A stretch of DNA of 64,000 nucleotides, from positions 1 through 64,000 of the forward strand of contig NZ_NMUA01000006.1 in assembly GCF_002312805.1 (NCBI RefSeq). Reading direction: 5' to 3'. Positions within the stretch are counted from its first letter, which is position 1; every line of letters starts with the position of its first letter. The notes beneath the pieces are model-generated. The model had not been told where the DNA came from and did not search any database. It saw only the letters and a list, made by a program, of their open reading frames with translations. A program made the translations under genes and the position numbers. The DNA is from Sphingobium sp. D43FB. GTDB lineage: Bacteria > Pseudomonadota > Alphaproteobacteria > Sphingomonadales > Sphingomonadaceae. This document shows positions 8,437-16,685 of this stretch, in pieces.

Positions 8437-8954
8437 TGCTCAGCCCGGCTCAAATTGCTCGTGACCAGGCGCAGCGTATCCTTACAGAATACGCGGTGAC
8501 GACGCTCCCTGTGCCAGTCGAGAAAATTGCAAAAAGCCTCGGTATTGCCGTGCGCTTCTCGCCGCTCGATCAAGAGCTTTCGGGCATGGCACTCATCAAA
8601 GATGGCGTGTCTGTGATCGGAGTGAATGCGCTCCACCATCCCAATCGCCAACGGTTCACCATCGCGCATGAACTGGGGCATCACATCATGCATCGCGAAC
8701 TGATTGATGGCACAGTGCATGTAGATAAGGGCTTTACGCTCTGGCGCGGTGAGTTGGCTACACAAGGGACTGACCGGGTTGAGGTGCAGGCTAATGCGTT
8801 TGCCTCTGAACTCCTGATGCCCAAACAATTTATCAGTCAAATCGAAGGTATTGAAAGCCTAGATATTGACGATGAGGTTGGTATGAAGGCGCTCGCCAAG
8901 CGTTTTCGTGTGAGCGTGACAGCATTGCAAAATAGGCTCTCCTCATACATCTAG
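8436..8954 (+). CDS. ImmA/IrrE-family metallopeptidase
   Basis: 172 residues, GTG start overlapping the regulator stop. It contains the HExxH zinc site in FTIAHELGHHIMHRE (about residues 73-87) and the downstream VEVQANAFASELLMP block that supplies the third metal ligand in the COG2856 family. Relatives include ImmA of ICEBs1 (cleaves the ImmR repressor) and IrrE of Deinococcus. Here it would inactivate the XRE regulator, relieving repression on an unknown cue. It is followed after 18 bp by the exonuclease gene. Confidence 0.88.
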   Translation: MLSPAQIARDQAQRILTEYAVTTLPVPVEKIAKSLGIAVRFSPLDQELSGMALIKDGVSVIGVNALHHPNRQRFTIAHELGHHIMHRELIDGTVHVDKGFTLWRGELATQGTDRVEVQANAFASELLMPKQFISQIEGIESLDIDDEVGMKALAKRFRVSVTALQNRLSSYI

Positions 8955-9440
8955 CTGATTGCGGAGGGGTGCATGGGGTTTGTCTTTTACGATACCGAGA
9001 CGACTGGCATCGACACCTCGTTCGATCAGATTTTGCAATTCGCGGCAATCAGGACCGACGAAGACCTGAACATCCTTGAACGCTTTGAGATACGTTCTCG
9101 GCTCCTGCCGTTCATTGTGCCAGCTCCGGGCGCACTTCGTGTCACCAAAATGACCATTGACCGGCTGCACGATCCGGCCACGCCATCGCACTACGAGATG
9201 GTCAGAGCCATTCGCAGTAAGCTGGCAGAGTGGTCGCCGGCCATTTTTCTCGGCTACAACAGTCTGCGGTTTGACGAAGAACTCATTCGCCAAGCCTTCT
9301 ACTAAACTCTGCACAATCCATATCTGACCAATCGCGACGGCAATTGCCGGGGTGACGTGTTGCCCCTCGTTCAAGCCTGCACGGAATTTGAACCGGATTG
9401 TGTGACTGACCGGCCCCCACTGAGTGGTCCGCGTTGATTG

Positions 9441-10292
9441 TTAGTGTAAAACTGCCCCCGGCGCCATGGCTGGCCGCAGGTGGAGCGTAGCGGAACCGGA
9501 GGGCGGCCATGGCGGCGTTGCTGCTTCCGGGGCTGGTGGGCGATAGCCGAGCGAGCTGTGCGGCCTGACGGTGTTGTAGTGTCTGCGCCAGATTTCGATC
9601 AGGATTTTCGCCTCGGCCAGGGTGTAGAAGATCTCCCCATTCAAGAGCTCGTCACGCATCGAGCCGTTGAAGCTCTCGCAGTAGCCATTCTCCCATGGGC
9701 TGCCTGGCCTGATGTAGAGCGTCTTCACACCGACCTTTGCCAGCCATTCCTGCACTGCATTGGCGATAAATTCGGGGCCATTATCTGACCGTATGTGCGC
9801 CGGTGGGCCTCGGGTGACGAACAGCTCGGCCAGTGCCGCAAGCACATCTTCGCTGCGCAAGCGTCGCGCTACCGGCAATGCCAGGCACTCCCGGCTGGCT
9901 TCATCGATGATCGACAGGATACGGAACTTGCGACCATCGTGGGTTCGACCTTCAACAAAGTCATAGGACCAGACGTGACCGGGATACTCGGGTCGCAGCC
10001 GGATACACGATCCGTCATTGAGCCAGAGCCGGGAGCGTTTGGGCTGCTTTTGCGGCACTTTGAGACCCTCGCGTCGCCAGATCCGTTCCACCCGCTTGCG
10101 GTTCACTTGCCAACCGGCATTGCGCAGCAAAGCGGTCACCCGGCGATAGCCATAGCGACCATACTGCCGGGCCAGGGCGACGATGTCTTCGGTGAGTGCA
10201 GCTTCGTCATCTGCCCCGCGCGGCGTCTTGCGCTGTGTCGATCGATGTTGCCCGAGCACCCGGCAGACCCGCCGCTCGGACACCGGCATCAT
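9441..10292 (-). CDS. IS3-family transposase, integrase frame (orfB)
   Basis: 283 residues starting MMPVSERRVCRVLGQHRSTQ: an HTH_21-type block, then an rve integrase core with VWSYDFVEGR (D), IRSDNGPEFIA (D) and PWENGYCESFNGSMRDELLN (E) in the order expected of IS3 DDE enzymes. A -1 frameshift from orfA would fuse the two; the positions of the frames agree with -1. The true fused segment begins upstream of this ATG. Confidence 0.9.
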   Translation of the reverse strand: MMPVSERRVCRVLGQHRSTQRKTPRGADDEAALTEDIVALARQYGRYGYRRVTALLRNAGWQVNRKRVERIWRREGLKVPQKQPKRSRLWLNDGSCIRLRPEYPGHVWSYDFVEGRTHDGRKFRILSIIDEASRECLALPVARRLRSEDVLAALAELFVTRGPPAHIRSDNGPEFIANAVQEWLAKVGVKTLYIRPGSPWENGYCESFNGSMRDELLNGEIFYTLAEAKILIEIWRRHYNTVRPHSSLGYRPPAPEAATPPWPPSGSATLHLRPAMAPGAVLH

Positions 10293-10333
10293 GGCCCTGA
10301 TATGATCGATACAGCGCCTGCGACGCGCAGGGC

Positions 10334-10609
10334 TCAGAAGTTTCCCCGGGAGGCCTCCTGCAGGATCAGCTTATCCAGCGTCAGATCCGACACCGCCCGA
10401 CGCAACCGGGCATTTTCCTTCTCCAGCTCTTTCATCCGTCGGGCCTGGTCCATCTTCAGACCGCCATATTCCTTGCGCCACCGGTAGTAGCTCTGCTCGG
10501 TGACGCCGATCCGGCGACACGCATCCGCCACCGTTCCGCCCTGCGCCAGCACGATCTCGGCCTCACGCAGCTTGCCGATGATCTCCTCCGGCTTGTGCTT
10601 CCGTGCCAT
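10334..10609 (-). CDS. IS3-family transposase, helix-turn-helix frame (orfA)
   Basis: 91 residues, with an HTH_8/COG2963 helix-turn-helix (KPEEIIGKLREAEIVLAQGG, VADACRRIGVTEQSYYRWRK), then a leucine-zipper-like segment (ARRMKELEKENARLRRAVSD) used for dimerisation. It is typical of the IS407 group. The CCCGGGGAAAC stretch near its end is a plausible frameshift site. Confidence 0.9.
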   Translation of the reverse strand: MARKHKPEEIIGKLREAEIVLAQGGTVADACRRIGVTEQSYYRWRKEYGGLKMDQARRMKELEKENARLRRAVSDLTLDKLILQEASRGNF

Positions 10610-11637
10610 TCCATTCCTCCTTCGTGACCCATTCTAAAATAGAAATTGGGCCACTCAGAAGGGGGCAGATCACGACCGTTCCGTATGGTGGCAACGGCAA
10701 GCCGGTTTTTAAGCTCGACCAACTCGCACCCGCTAACGGTTTCTCTCATGACAATGCCCATGATGCATTGTCGGATGTCGAGGCTACGATTCATATGTGC
10801 CGCCTTGTTCGGGACGGCGCTGGCGATCTGTGGAATCGCTTTTTGCGGTTCACGCAAAAAGCTGCGGCGGCCGAATTTTTGGATGAAGGCGAGCCGTTTC
10901 TCCTTACCGAATTCTACTTTAACCGCCCCAAGCATATGCTGGTATTGCGGATTGGTCAGGACAGCGAACAATCCAATGTCTCGGTCTGTTTCGACTTGGC
11001 ACATGATCTCGATAGGTTTCGCAATCTGACCGACGCGCAGTTGCAAAGTCTAGTGGTCAGTTCACCAAAGCCGCTCCGAAAAATCAAAGCCAACGCCGCA
11101 CCGACCATGACGCCCCTTGATGATGTGCCCGACCAACTACTCGGTGATCTGACGCAAGTTGACATTGTGGCTCGGGCTGGTGAACTTCACAGCGACGACG
11201 CACTCAAAGCCCGTTTGCTAGCTGCATATGAGGCCACCAAAACGGTGTATGAGCCGAACGAACACGTTGAAAAGAATATCTATGAGGGGTTTGCAGCAAA
11301 CGCCGATGAGCATCTGATGACGCAATTCCATGCGATGCCGTGGGAAAACCGGCACACGCTGGCCAGCCAATTTCAGAACCCCAAGTTTGGCTTTTTGGCC
11401 AAGCGCCTCATTTTTGCCCATGATCCAAACTGTTTGCCACTCGCCTGTCAGCAGGAAATGTCGGCGCATATCCATTCGCGGATAGCCGCTCCGGATGACA
11501 GTGGGGTCAAGTGGACGACGTTGACGAAAGCCCGATCAGAATGTGAAACGCTCATGGCGAGTGCAGCGGCCGAAGAGCTTTCGTTGCTTCAAGGTTACCA
11601 CGAATATCTTACGGCCAAATTGGCTGCTTTGGGATAG

Positions 11638-12000
11638 TTTTTCTTGAGTAAGCGCGGCCAAGTATACTGTCCAAAAATTGTGTCATTCCTCATGAACGAA
11701 CGGCGGTATCAATTCGAGCAGCGCTCGGACCAGACTAACCGGTCAGTCCAATATATTCGTGATAGCGCCAACAGAGAAAGGGTGTCCGCTTTCATGCCGA
11801 TAAGTTGGCATGCCGTATGATCAATGAGAGGGCACCAAACCGTCGACTGTGTTGCCGGGCGACATAATCAGAACAAATAACCTCACCAACACTTTATCGC
11901 GAATTTCGCCCGCTTTCGAAAAGAGCGGAGAGAAGAGGCTGCGCCCTGTTCGTGGACTGATGGAGCATCGCTGCCCGTCGGCCAGATCAGGAGATCCCAT
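11638..12000. other. Gene-free 363-bp junction between accessory insert and ardC
   Basis: No convincing coding frame in the plus direction, and the 323-residue antisense frame here is a shadow of ardC. AT content falls towards the right. The last 15 bp before ardC hold a clear ribosome site (CAGGAG). This is the right boundary zone of the lower-GC insert. No direct repeat matching the left boundary was found by eye. Confidence 0.4.
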
Positions 12001-12936
12001 ATGACCAGGCACAGATTTCGTGGTGATGCCCAATCGCCCGCAACCCGTATCACGCAGGAGATCATCGCGCGCCTTGAGGCAGGTACGAAGCCATGGATAA
12101 AGCCATGGCGAGGTGTGCCCATATCGCGCCCCCTGCGCGCCTGCGGCACGCCTTATCGCGGCATGAACGTGTTCTGGCTGTGGATGGTCGCCGACATGTG
12201 CGGCTATGCGTCTTCTTACTGGATGACCTACAACCAGGCCCAGAAGCTCGGTGCGCAGGTCCGCAAGGGCGAGAAGTCGACCATCGCCATCTTCTACAAG
12301 AGCTATACCAAGGAGATCGAAGCCCCCGATACGGGAGAAACCAGCGAGGAAGCCCGCCGCGTCCTGAAGGCCTATCCGGTCTTCAACGCTGACCAGGTCG
12401 AGAATCTTCCGGAGCGCTTCCACCCTGCCGCCACGCTTGACCTGGTAGAGCCCGAAGGCCGCGAGCTGGAGCTCGACGCCTTCTTTGGAGTGCTCCCGGC
12501 AGTGCTCCGTCATCAAGGGGATGAGGCCTACTAAGAGCCGACCGCCGACCGCATTACGATGCCGCCTGCGCACCTGTTTTCCGGCTTCGATCATTACTAT
12601 GCGACGCTTGCGCACGAGCTCTCGCACTGGACCGGCCATGCCAGCCGATTGGACCGGGATCTCAAGAACCGTTTCGGCACCGCTGCCTATGCGGCCGAGG
12701 AACTGATCGCAGAGCTTTCCAGCGCGATGCTGGGTGCTGAACTTGGTCTTCCGGTTGCGCATCTCGACAGCCACGCCAGCTATATTGGCCATTGGCTCAA
12801 GCTGCTGAAGGAGGACGACCGCGCCATCCTCACGGCTGCCGCCAAGGCCGAGGAGGCCTCAAGTCTGCTGCTCAAGCTTGGCGGTCGCGGCATCGCCGAC
12901 ATCGACGAGGCCAGCGCCGCCGCGCTGGCTGCCTGA
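12001..12936 (+). pseudogene. ArdC-type antirestriction protein, interrupted by one in-frame TAA
   Basis: A 311-codon frame in which codon 178 is TAA (12532-12534). Before it: ArdC N-terminal ssDNA-binding domain (TRITQEIIARLEAGTKPWIK, YRGMNVFWLW, SSYWMTYNQAQKLGAQVRKG). After it, in the same frame: MPPAHLFSGFDHYYATLAHE, with the metallopeptidase site HELSHWTGH. Relatives read ..AYYEPTADRI.. at the break, so TAC/TAT to TAA is the simplest explanation. Intact ArdC protects incoming plasmid DNA in the recipient. The start has CAGGAG upstream. The downstream half could restart at ATG 12559 but lacks a ribosome site. Confidence 0.85.
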
Positions 12937-12947
12937 GGGAGGGCGCT

Positions 12948-13370
12948 ATGGGCCGCTCGGTCAGCTACCCTTCGGGCAGCATAGTCGCGTTCACCGTGCT
13001 TGAGGTCGAGGATTCCGATGACTGGGAATTCGAGTATGAGTGGTTGCGGGACGATCTCAGGGAACGCGCTGCCCGTGCCTTTCCGTCGCTGGTGGCGCAC
13101 GATGGATGGCGCGGACGAGAGGATCGCATCCTCATGCGCAACGCCTATGCCGATTTCGGTGTCTCGATTTACGGGAGCCTTGTCGCCGTCTGGATCGCCG
13201 AACGTGACGATGGATCCTATTGGGATGCCGAATGGCGCACCACCCGTTCGCCCCGGGCGCAGCGCTGGCTCCAGCAGATTGCACCCCGCTTCGATACGCT
13301 ATTCGGCGTCTATGACTGCCTCGGGCACATGTCGAATGGTGAAGGGGTCTATCGCAAACGGGCTGCATGA
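12948..13370 (+). CDS. Hypothetical plasmid protein
   Basis: 140 residues from ATG 12948, with a GAGGGAGG ribosome site; the frame is open further upstream but that overlaps ardC. It starts MGRSVSYPSGSIVAFTVLEV and contains DDWEFEYEWLRDDL and VSIYGSLVAVWIAERDDGSY. It is acidic and tryptophan/tyrosine rich, with no recognised domain. It lies 11 bp after ardC, in a run of leading-region-type genes, so it may be expressed early in the recipient. Confidence 0.7.
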   Translation: MGRSVSYPSGSIVAFTVLEVEDSDDWEFEYEWLRDDLRERAARAFPSLVAHDGWRGREDRILMRNAYADFGVSIYGSLVAVWIAERDDGSYWDAEWRTTRSPRAQRWLQQIAPRFDTLFGVYDCLGHMSNGEGVYRKRAA

Positions 13371-13487
13371 TCTGCTCAAACTGTCGGCATGGCATGATCA
13401 GCAGCCGTTCCTGACGCGGGTGATCCGAATGGTGCCGCTCAATGGCCTGCTCCATGCGAGAGAGGCCCTGGGCCAGCCGGCGGTTCC

Positions 13488-13577
13488 CGCAACCCGGCTT
13501 TGGCAGGCCCGTGTTGGCTAGGCTTTAGGCCAAGCCTGCCCGCGCCAGCCTGCCAAAGCGGGTTCCCCTGCGGTGCG
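13488..13577 (+). ncRNA. Structured element, copy A (upstream of the SLOG gene)
   Basis: The outer stem pairs aacccggctttggcagg (13491-13507) with cctgccaaagcgggtt (13549-13564), with one bulged base. An inner hairpin lies at 13516-13536 (GGCT-A-GGC pairing GCC-A-AGCC). Flanking boxes cgcaacccgg and cgggttcccctgcggtgcg recur in copy B before ssb. It may be a cis-acting RNA or a DNA-level element. It occupies most of the gap between two genes. Confidence 0.5.
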
Positions 13578-13667
13578 GGGCGCCGCCTGAACGCTGGCCC
13601 TGACGGGCTCTCGCTGGCGCAGCCATGGATGGCGGCGTCGGCGTCACACCAGTCAGGAGCAAACCCC

Positions 13668-14621
13668 ATGCACACGTCATTTGTCGACCAACTCGCAGGT
13701 CTTGATCTAGCCGGTTTTTCAATCGGTCCAGCCCCCGTCACCAGTACCGATTTTCCGGTCCACGAAGCCGTCGTTCAGACGCTCGAAGGCGTCTGGTCCG
13801 ATCTGTTCGCGCTGTTCTCTGGCACGGCGCTTGAAGTCGATGCCGAGGATCTCGGTTGGGCCTTCGTCAATCTGTTCCACCGTTCCGCGCAGCGCAAGTC
13901 GACGTCCCTTGATCGCGCCACCGACGAGGTCCGTGCACTCGTCGCCACCGCAGACGGATCGGAAATTCACACGCATGAACTCGAAACCCAGGTCGAACGC
14001 GCCCAGTGCGCCGAGAGCGCCATGCTGGCACTGGAAGAGATGCGCGAGGTCGCCGCCGCCCTCTACCTCAACGAGTTCGGTTCGTCCTGGAAGCCGGTTT
14101 CCAGCTCGCGGTTCAACCATGGCGCCATGCTCACTTCCGCGCTGGTCGAAGGGCGTGATTTCATGCGCGCCCGGGCCGAGGCCAAGCGCCGTGCGGCCAT
14201 GCCCGAGGGCATGCCGGTCGTCTTCGCTGGTGGCCGTATCCGCCACGCGACCGAGGACGAGGCACTGACCTTCGCCAACAACGTCTGGGCAACCCTCGAC
14301 AAGGTTCGCGAGCGCGTCGCGGACATGGTGCTGGTCCATGGCGGCGACACCAAGGGCGTCGACCGCCTGGCATCGTCGTGGGCTGAGCGCCGACAGGTCC
14401 CTCAGGTCACGTTCTCGCTCGATATGCGGCTTGGTGCCCGTGCGGGCTTCAAGCGCAACGAGCGCATGCTTTCGCTCGACCCGCGTTACGTCATCGCATT
14501 CCCGGGCAATGGTGTCCTTGAACGACTGGTAATCGAGGCCAAGACGCGCCGGATCACTGTCGTCGACCGCCGCGGTCCGCTGGGCACCAGCCCCAAGGCT
14601 GTTCCTCCAAGCAGCGAATGA
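13668..14621 (+). CDS. DUF2493/SLOG-domain protein
   Basis: 317 residues from ATG 13668 (CAGGAG box). The N-terminal 170 residues are helical (VVQTLEGVWSDLFALFSGTA, VRALVATADGSEIHTHELET) and not assigned. From about residue 183, VVFAGGRIRHATEDEALTFA, then VLVHGGDTKGVDRLASSWAE and RNERMLSLDPRYVIAFPG match the YspA/DUF2493 branch of the SLOG Rossmann fold, which binds nucleotides or nucleotide-derived signals. It is common on large conjugative plasmids near ardC and ssb; the role there is not established. Confidence 0.8.
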   Translation: MHTSFVDQLAGLDLAGFSIGPAPVTSTDFPVHEAVVQTLEGVWSDLFALFSGTALEVDAEDLGWAFVNLFHRSAQRKSTSLDRATDEVRALVATADGSEIHTHELETQVERAQCAESAMLALEEMREVAAALYLNEFGSSWKPVSSSRFNHGAMLTSALVEGRDFMRARAEAKRRAAMPEGMPVVFAGGRIRHATEDEALTFANNVWATLDKVRERVADMVLVHGGDTKGVDRLASSWAERRQVPQVTFSLDMRLGARAGFKRNERMLSLDPRYVIAFPGNGVLERLVIEAKTRRITVVDRRGPLGTSPKAVPPSSE

Positions 14622-14639
14622 GGGCGCAAGTCCATCCGC

Positions 14640-14662
14640 GCCAGCGCCTCATCGGCGCTGGC
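14640..14662. repeat. Hairpin between the SLOG gene and the DUF6878 gene
   Basis: A perfect 9-bp stem, gccagcgcc and ggcgctggc, with a 5-nt loop, 18 bp after the stop. There is no T tract, so it is an mRNA processing/stability hairpin or weak terminator rather than a proven terminator. Confidence 0.4.
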
Positions 14663-14748
14663 GTTGCTGCTGAAGAGGGGAGGCAAGCGCCTGTGTCAGT
14701 GGGTCATGCGGATTGATCGCATGGCCGCACAGCACAGGAGGAATATCC

Positions 14749-15210
14749 ATGACCGACTTCAAAGTCGCCTTGGCTGAATTTTCAGCGCGCCAGGCCGAGC
14801 GCGAAGCGAAGGCTCAGATCGAGTTACAGCACCTCAAGCTGGCGGTCATTCCAGCCTTACGACAGGCTGGGATCGCGAAAGTCGAGATCCGGTTCGACGG
14901 GTCCGGAGACAGCGGCGCTGTCGAGGAGATCGTCTGCCTTGATGCCGCCGATAGCGCGCTGGCTTGTCCCGAAAAGGTGCTCGATCCGATCCCGAATGAC
15001 CGACCGGATGAAGCGGATCTCGCCGATCCCGTGCTGCTGCCAGCGGCTCTGGAATCGCTCGCCTATCTTGCCCTCGAACGCCATCATCCATGATGGGAAA
15101 ACAACGATGGCGCGGGCGGACATCTCGAAATCGATGTTGAGGAAGCGAGCTTCGTGCTCGAATGCAACGTGCGCTTCACCGACTACAACCAACACTACAC
15201 TGAACTGTGA
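14749..15210 (+). pseudogene. DUF6878-family protein gene with in-frame TGA
   Basis: The frame runs 153 codons with TGA at 15091-15093. It opens with ATG 14749 (CAGGAGG box) and MTDFKVALAEFSARQAEREA, then VEIRFDGSGDSGAVEEI, the family signature. The stop falls in LERHHP-*-WENNDGAGGHL, where relatives read HHPGW, so GGA to TGA is likely. After it the frame keeps family character (LEIDVEEASFVLECNVRFTD, YNQHYTEL) to a natural stop just before the next gene. As read, only a 114-residue product is made. The family function is unknown. Confidence 0.8.
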
Positions 15211-15221
15211 GGGAGGGCGTC

Positions 15222-15653
15222 ATGGCACATTGCTACTATCACGCCCTGTCCTCGGTCCGGAAATGGGGCGGCAAGCCCGACGACTATCTGCCGCTGCACC
15301 AGTGGTTCGACCAGTCCAAGGCCATCCTCGCAGACCCCCGGCACCGCGCGCTCCGGCACCATGCCGAGGGCATCTTCATGCTGGAAGCCCTGTTCGGGGC
15401 GACGATCGTCAATGCCGACGGCCGGACTGTTCCGGTCCGCCTCATCGGCGAGCAGCACGTTCGTGAGGATCTTGGCTCTATCCCCTCCTTTGCCGATTGG
15501 GCGCGCCTCATTGCACCGCAGGCCTGGATGCTGAGGGGTCACCACTTGGACGATCCCTTGGCAGAGCTGGTGGACCAGTCTGACCTCGGCAGTGTGTCGC
15601 CGGTTGCCAGGTCTTACCCTGCTGCGGGAAGGTCGGTCAGGGTCGAAATCTGA
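15222..15653 (+). CDS. DUF6915-type protein
   Basis: 143 residues from ATG 15222 (GAGGGAGG box), 11 bp after the DUF6878 frame. It starts MAHCYYHALSSVRKWGGKPD, then HQWFDQSKAI, HRALRHHAEGIFMLEALFG and IGEQHVREDLG-IPSFADW, a His-rich plasmid-borne family of unknown function. The last 30 residues after HHLDDPLAEL do not look like the family and may reflect a small 3' frameshift or a variable tail. It is part of the leading-region-like gene run. Confidence 0.75.
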   Translation: MAHCYYHALSSVRKWGGKPDDYLPLHQWFDQSKAILADPRHRALRHHAEGIFMLEALFGATIVNADGRTVPVRLIGEQHVREDLGSIPSFADWARLIAPQAWMLRGHHLDDPLAELVDQSDLGSVSPVARSYPAAGRSVRVEI

Positions 15654-15786
15654 TCGTCGGTTTGCCGGGGCGGTAAGGGACAGCGAAGCAGGGCCGAAGC
15701 CACAGACTTGAGCATGGTGTCTGCCCATTCATCCAGGCGCCATACCGGCTCTTCGCGAACCTTCCTTGAATCACCCCCCTGTCGTT

Positions 15787-15874
15787 CGCAACCCGGATCA
15801 GGTCCGGCCGTGTTGCCGGGCTTTGCCCGGCTGCCCGCACCACCCGAACCGGATCCGGGTTCCCCTTCGGTGCG
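15787..15874 (+). ncRNA. Structured element, copy B (upstream of ssb)
   Basis: The outer stem pairs aacccggatc (15790-15799) with gatccgggtt (15852-15861). The inner hairpin is a perfect 7-bp gccgggc/gcccggc with loop TTT (15815-15831). It shares the boxes cgcaacccgg, ccgtgttg, ctgcccgc and cgggttccccttcggtgcg with copy A, while the stem bases differ but stay paired. The 294-bp gap has no coding frame. Confidence 0.5.
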
Positions 15875-15947
15875 ATCGCCCGGTGGCCGCTTCTTCTGTC
15901 AGTTCGCAGCCGGGATGGACCCGGATTGCTCGATCAGGAGAAAACCC

Positions 15948-16337
15948 ATGACCAATCTTGTTATTCTCGTCGGCCGTATCGCCCGCGATCCCGAAGCCCG
16001 CACCACCACTGGCGGAACCACCATCACCTCGATCTCGGTCGTGACCGACCGGCCCGCCCGCAAGGACGGCAAGACCTACAAGGACGAGAACGGCTACACC
16101 GCCAAGGACAGCGAATTCCACCGCGTCACCTGCTTCAACGGCCTCGGCCAGAACGTCGCCAAGTATTGCGGCAAAGGCCAGATGGTGACGGTCGAGGGGC
16201 GCATCCACTACACCCAGTGGGAGGACAAGGACGGCGCCAAGCGCTACGGCTGCGAGATTATCGCCGACAAGGTCGACTTCCTCTCGAAGCCGCGCTCAGG
16301 CAACAACGAAGATGCGCCGCCGATCGACGAAGACTGA
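15948..16337 (+). CDS. ssb: Single-stranded DNA-binding protein
   Basis: 129 residues from ATG 15948 with a CAGGAG box. An OB fold is seen: MTNLVILVGRIARDPEART, SISVVTDRPAR, FHRVTCFNGLGQNVAKYC, KGQMVTVEGRIHYTQWEDKD, and an acidic C-terminal tail (PPIDED) for partner binding. Plasmid SSB protects transferred single strands in the recipient, which fits its place among ardC-like genes. A terminator follows. Confidence 0.92.
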   Translation: MTNLVILVGRIARDPEARTTTGGTTITSISVVTDRPARKDGKTYKDENGYTAKDSEFHRVTCFNGLGQNVAKYCGKGQMVTVEGRIHYTQWEDKDGAKRYGCEIIADKVDFLSKPRSGNNEDAPPIDED

Positions 16338-16358
16338 ACCCGGCACCCCCCCTGCAAG

Positions 16359-16394
16359 ATGGCCCCGATGGCGCGAGCCACCGGGGCCATTTTT
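16359..16394 (+). terminator. Rho-independent terminator after ssb
   Basis: A stem built from atggcccc and ggggccat with a paired inner tgg/cca, followed directly by five T residues, 22 bp after the ssb stop. Confidence 0.75.
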
Positions 16395-16451
16395 GTGTTG
16401 GCTGGCGAAAGCGGCGGCACGCGGCATCGAGCCCCGTGCCGCCGCTGGTTG

Positions 16452-16685
16452 TCATTTGCCTGCTGTCACTCGTTCAAGCGCGGCATCGATCCCGATCGCC
16501 ATCGTCGCCCGCACGAGCTGGCGCAACTTGCCCGGATCGAGCGTTTCCGCGCTGCATTCAATCAGCAGCTTGCCGAGTTCGCCTGCGGCATCCTCGCGCA
16601 GCTTGATTTCACGCTGGGCAAGTTCCTCGCGCTGTTCGCGCAGTCGTTTGAGTGCATCGAGCGCACTCGGTTTGGACCTGGCCAT
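16452..16685 (-). CDS. DUF6437-type small coiled-coil protein
   Basis: 77 residues, starting MARSKPSALDALKRLREQRE, a strongly helical, charged protein with KLREDAAGELGKLLIECSAE. It resembles the small TraC/DUF6437-type proteins found near conjugation genes in alphaproteobacteria. It is the only minus-strand gene in this stretch, so it has its own promoter in 16690-17000. The function is not known; a relaxosome accessory role is only a guess. Confidence 0.65.
   Translation of the reverse strand: MARSKPSALDALKRLREQREELAQREIKLREDAAGELGKLLIECSAETLDPGKLRQLVRATMAIGIDAALERVTAGK

Larger units (their letters stand above)
9407..10673 (-). mobile_element. IS3-family insertion sequence (IS407-like)
   Basis: Imperfect terminal repeats: tgaccggcccccactgagtg at the left and the complement of tgatctgcccccttctgagt at the right. 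The target GAC is present on both sides (9404-9406 and 10674-10676), a 3-bp duplication, or 4 bp if one T/C change is allowed. It carries orfA and orfB in overlapping frames, both minus strand, and is about 1.27 kb. It interrupts the exonuclease I gene. Confidence 0.88.
8973..11637 (+). pseudogene. Exonuclease I (SbcB-like) gene, broken by a nonsense codon and an IS3 element
   Basis: Two pieces of one gene: 8973-9406 and 10677-11637. The first has exonuclease motif I, FVFYDTETTGIDTSFDQILQ, and motif II, FLGYNSLRFDEELIRQAFY. Then an in-frame TAA (9303-9305) interrupts a frame that continues TLHNPYLTNRDGNCRGD. The IS3 element interrupts the next part. After it come LDQLAPANGFSHDNAHDALSD (motif III) and the C-terminal region. 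Removing the IS and one GAC copy restores the frame exactly, giving about 464 residues, close to the 475 of E. coli ExoI. The enzyme would degrade single-stranded DNA 3' to 5'. It is third in the XRE-ImmA operon. Confidence 0.85.

Noticed and set aside
11821-12792. 323-residue minus-strand frame over the ardC 5' region
   Set aside because: Antisense to ardC; the ArdC frame has domain matches on both sides of its stop, this one has none.
12559-12936. Independent 125-residue metallopeptidase gene
   Set aside because: Same frame as ardC, directly after its in-frame TAA, and no ribosome site; treated as the second part of a broken gene.
15926-16606. 226-residue plus-strand frame overlapping ssb
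   Set aside because: A +2 shadow of ssb; Arg/Gly-rich and without a start signal.
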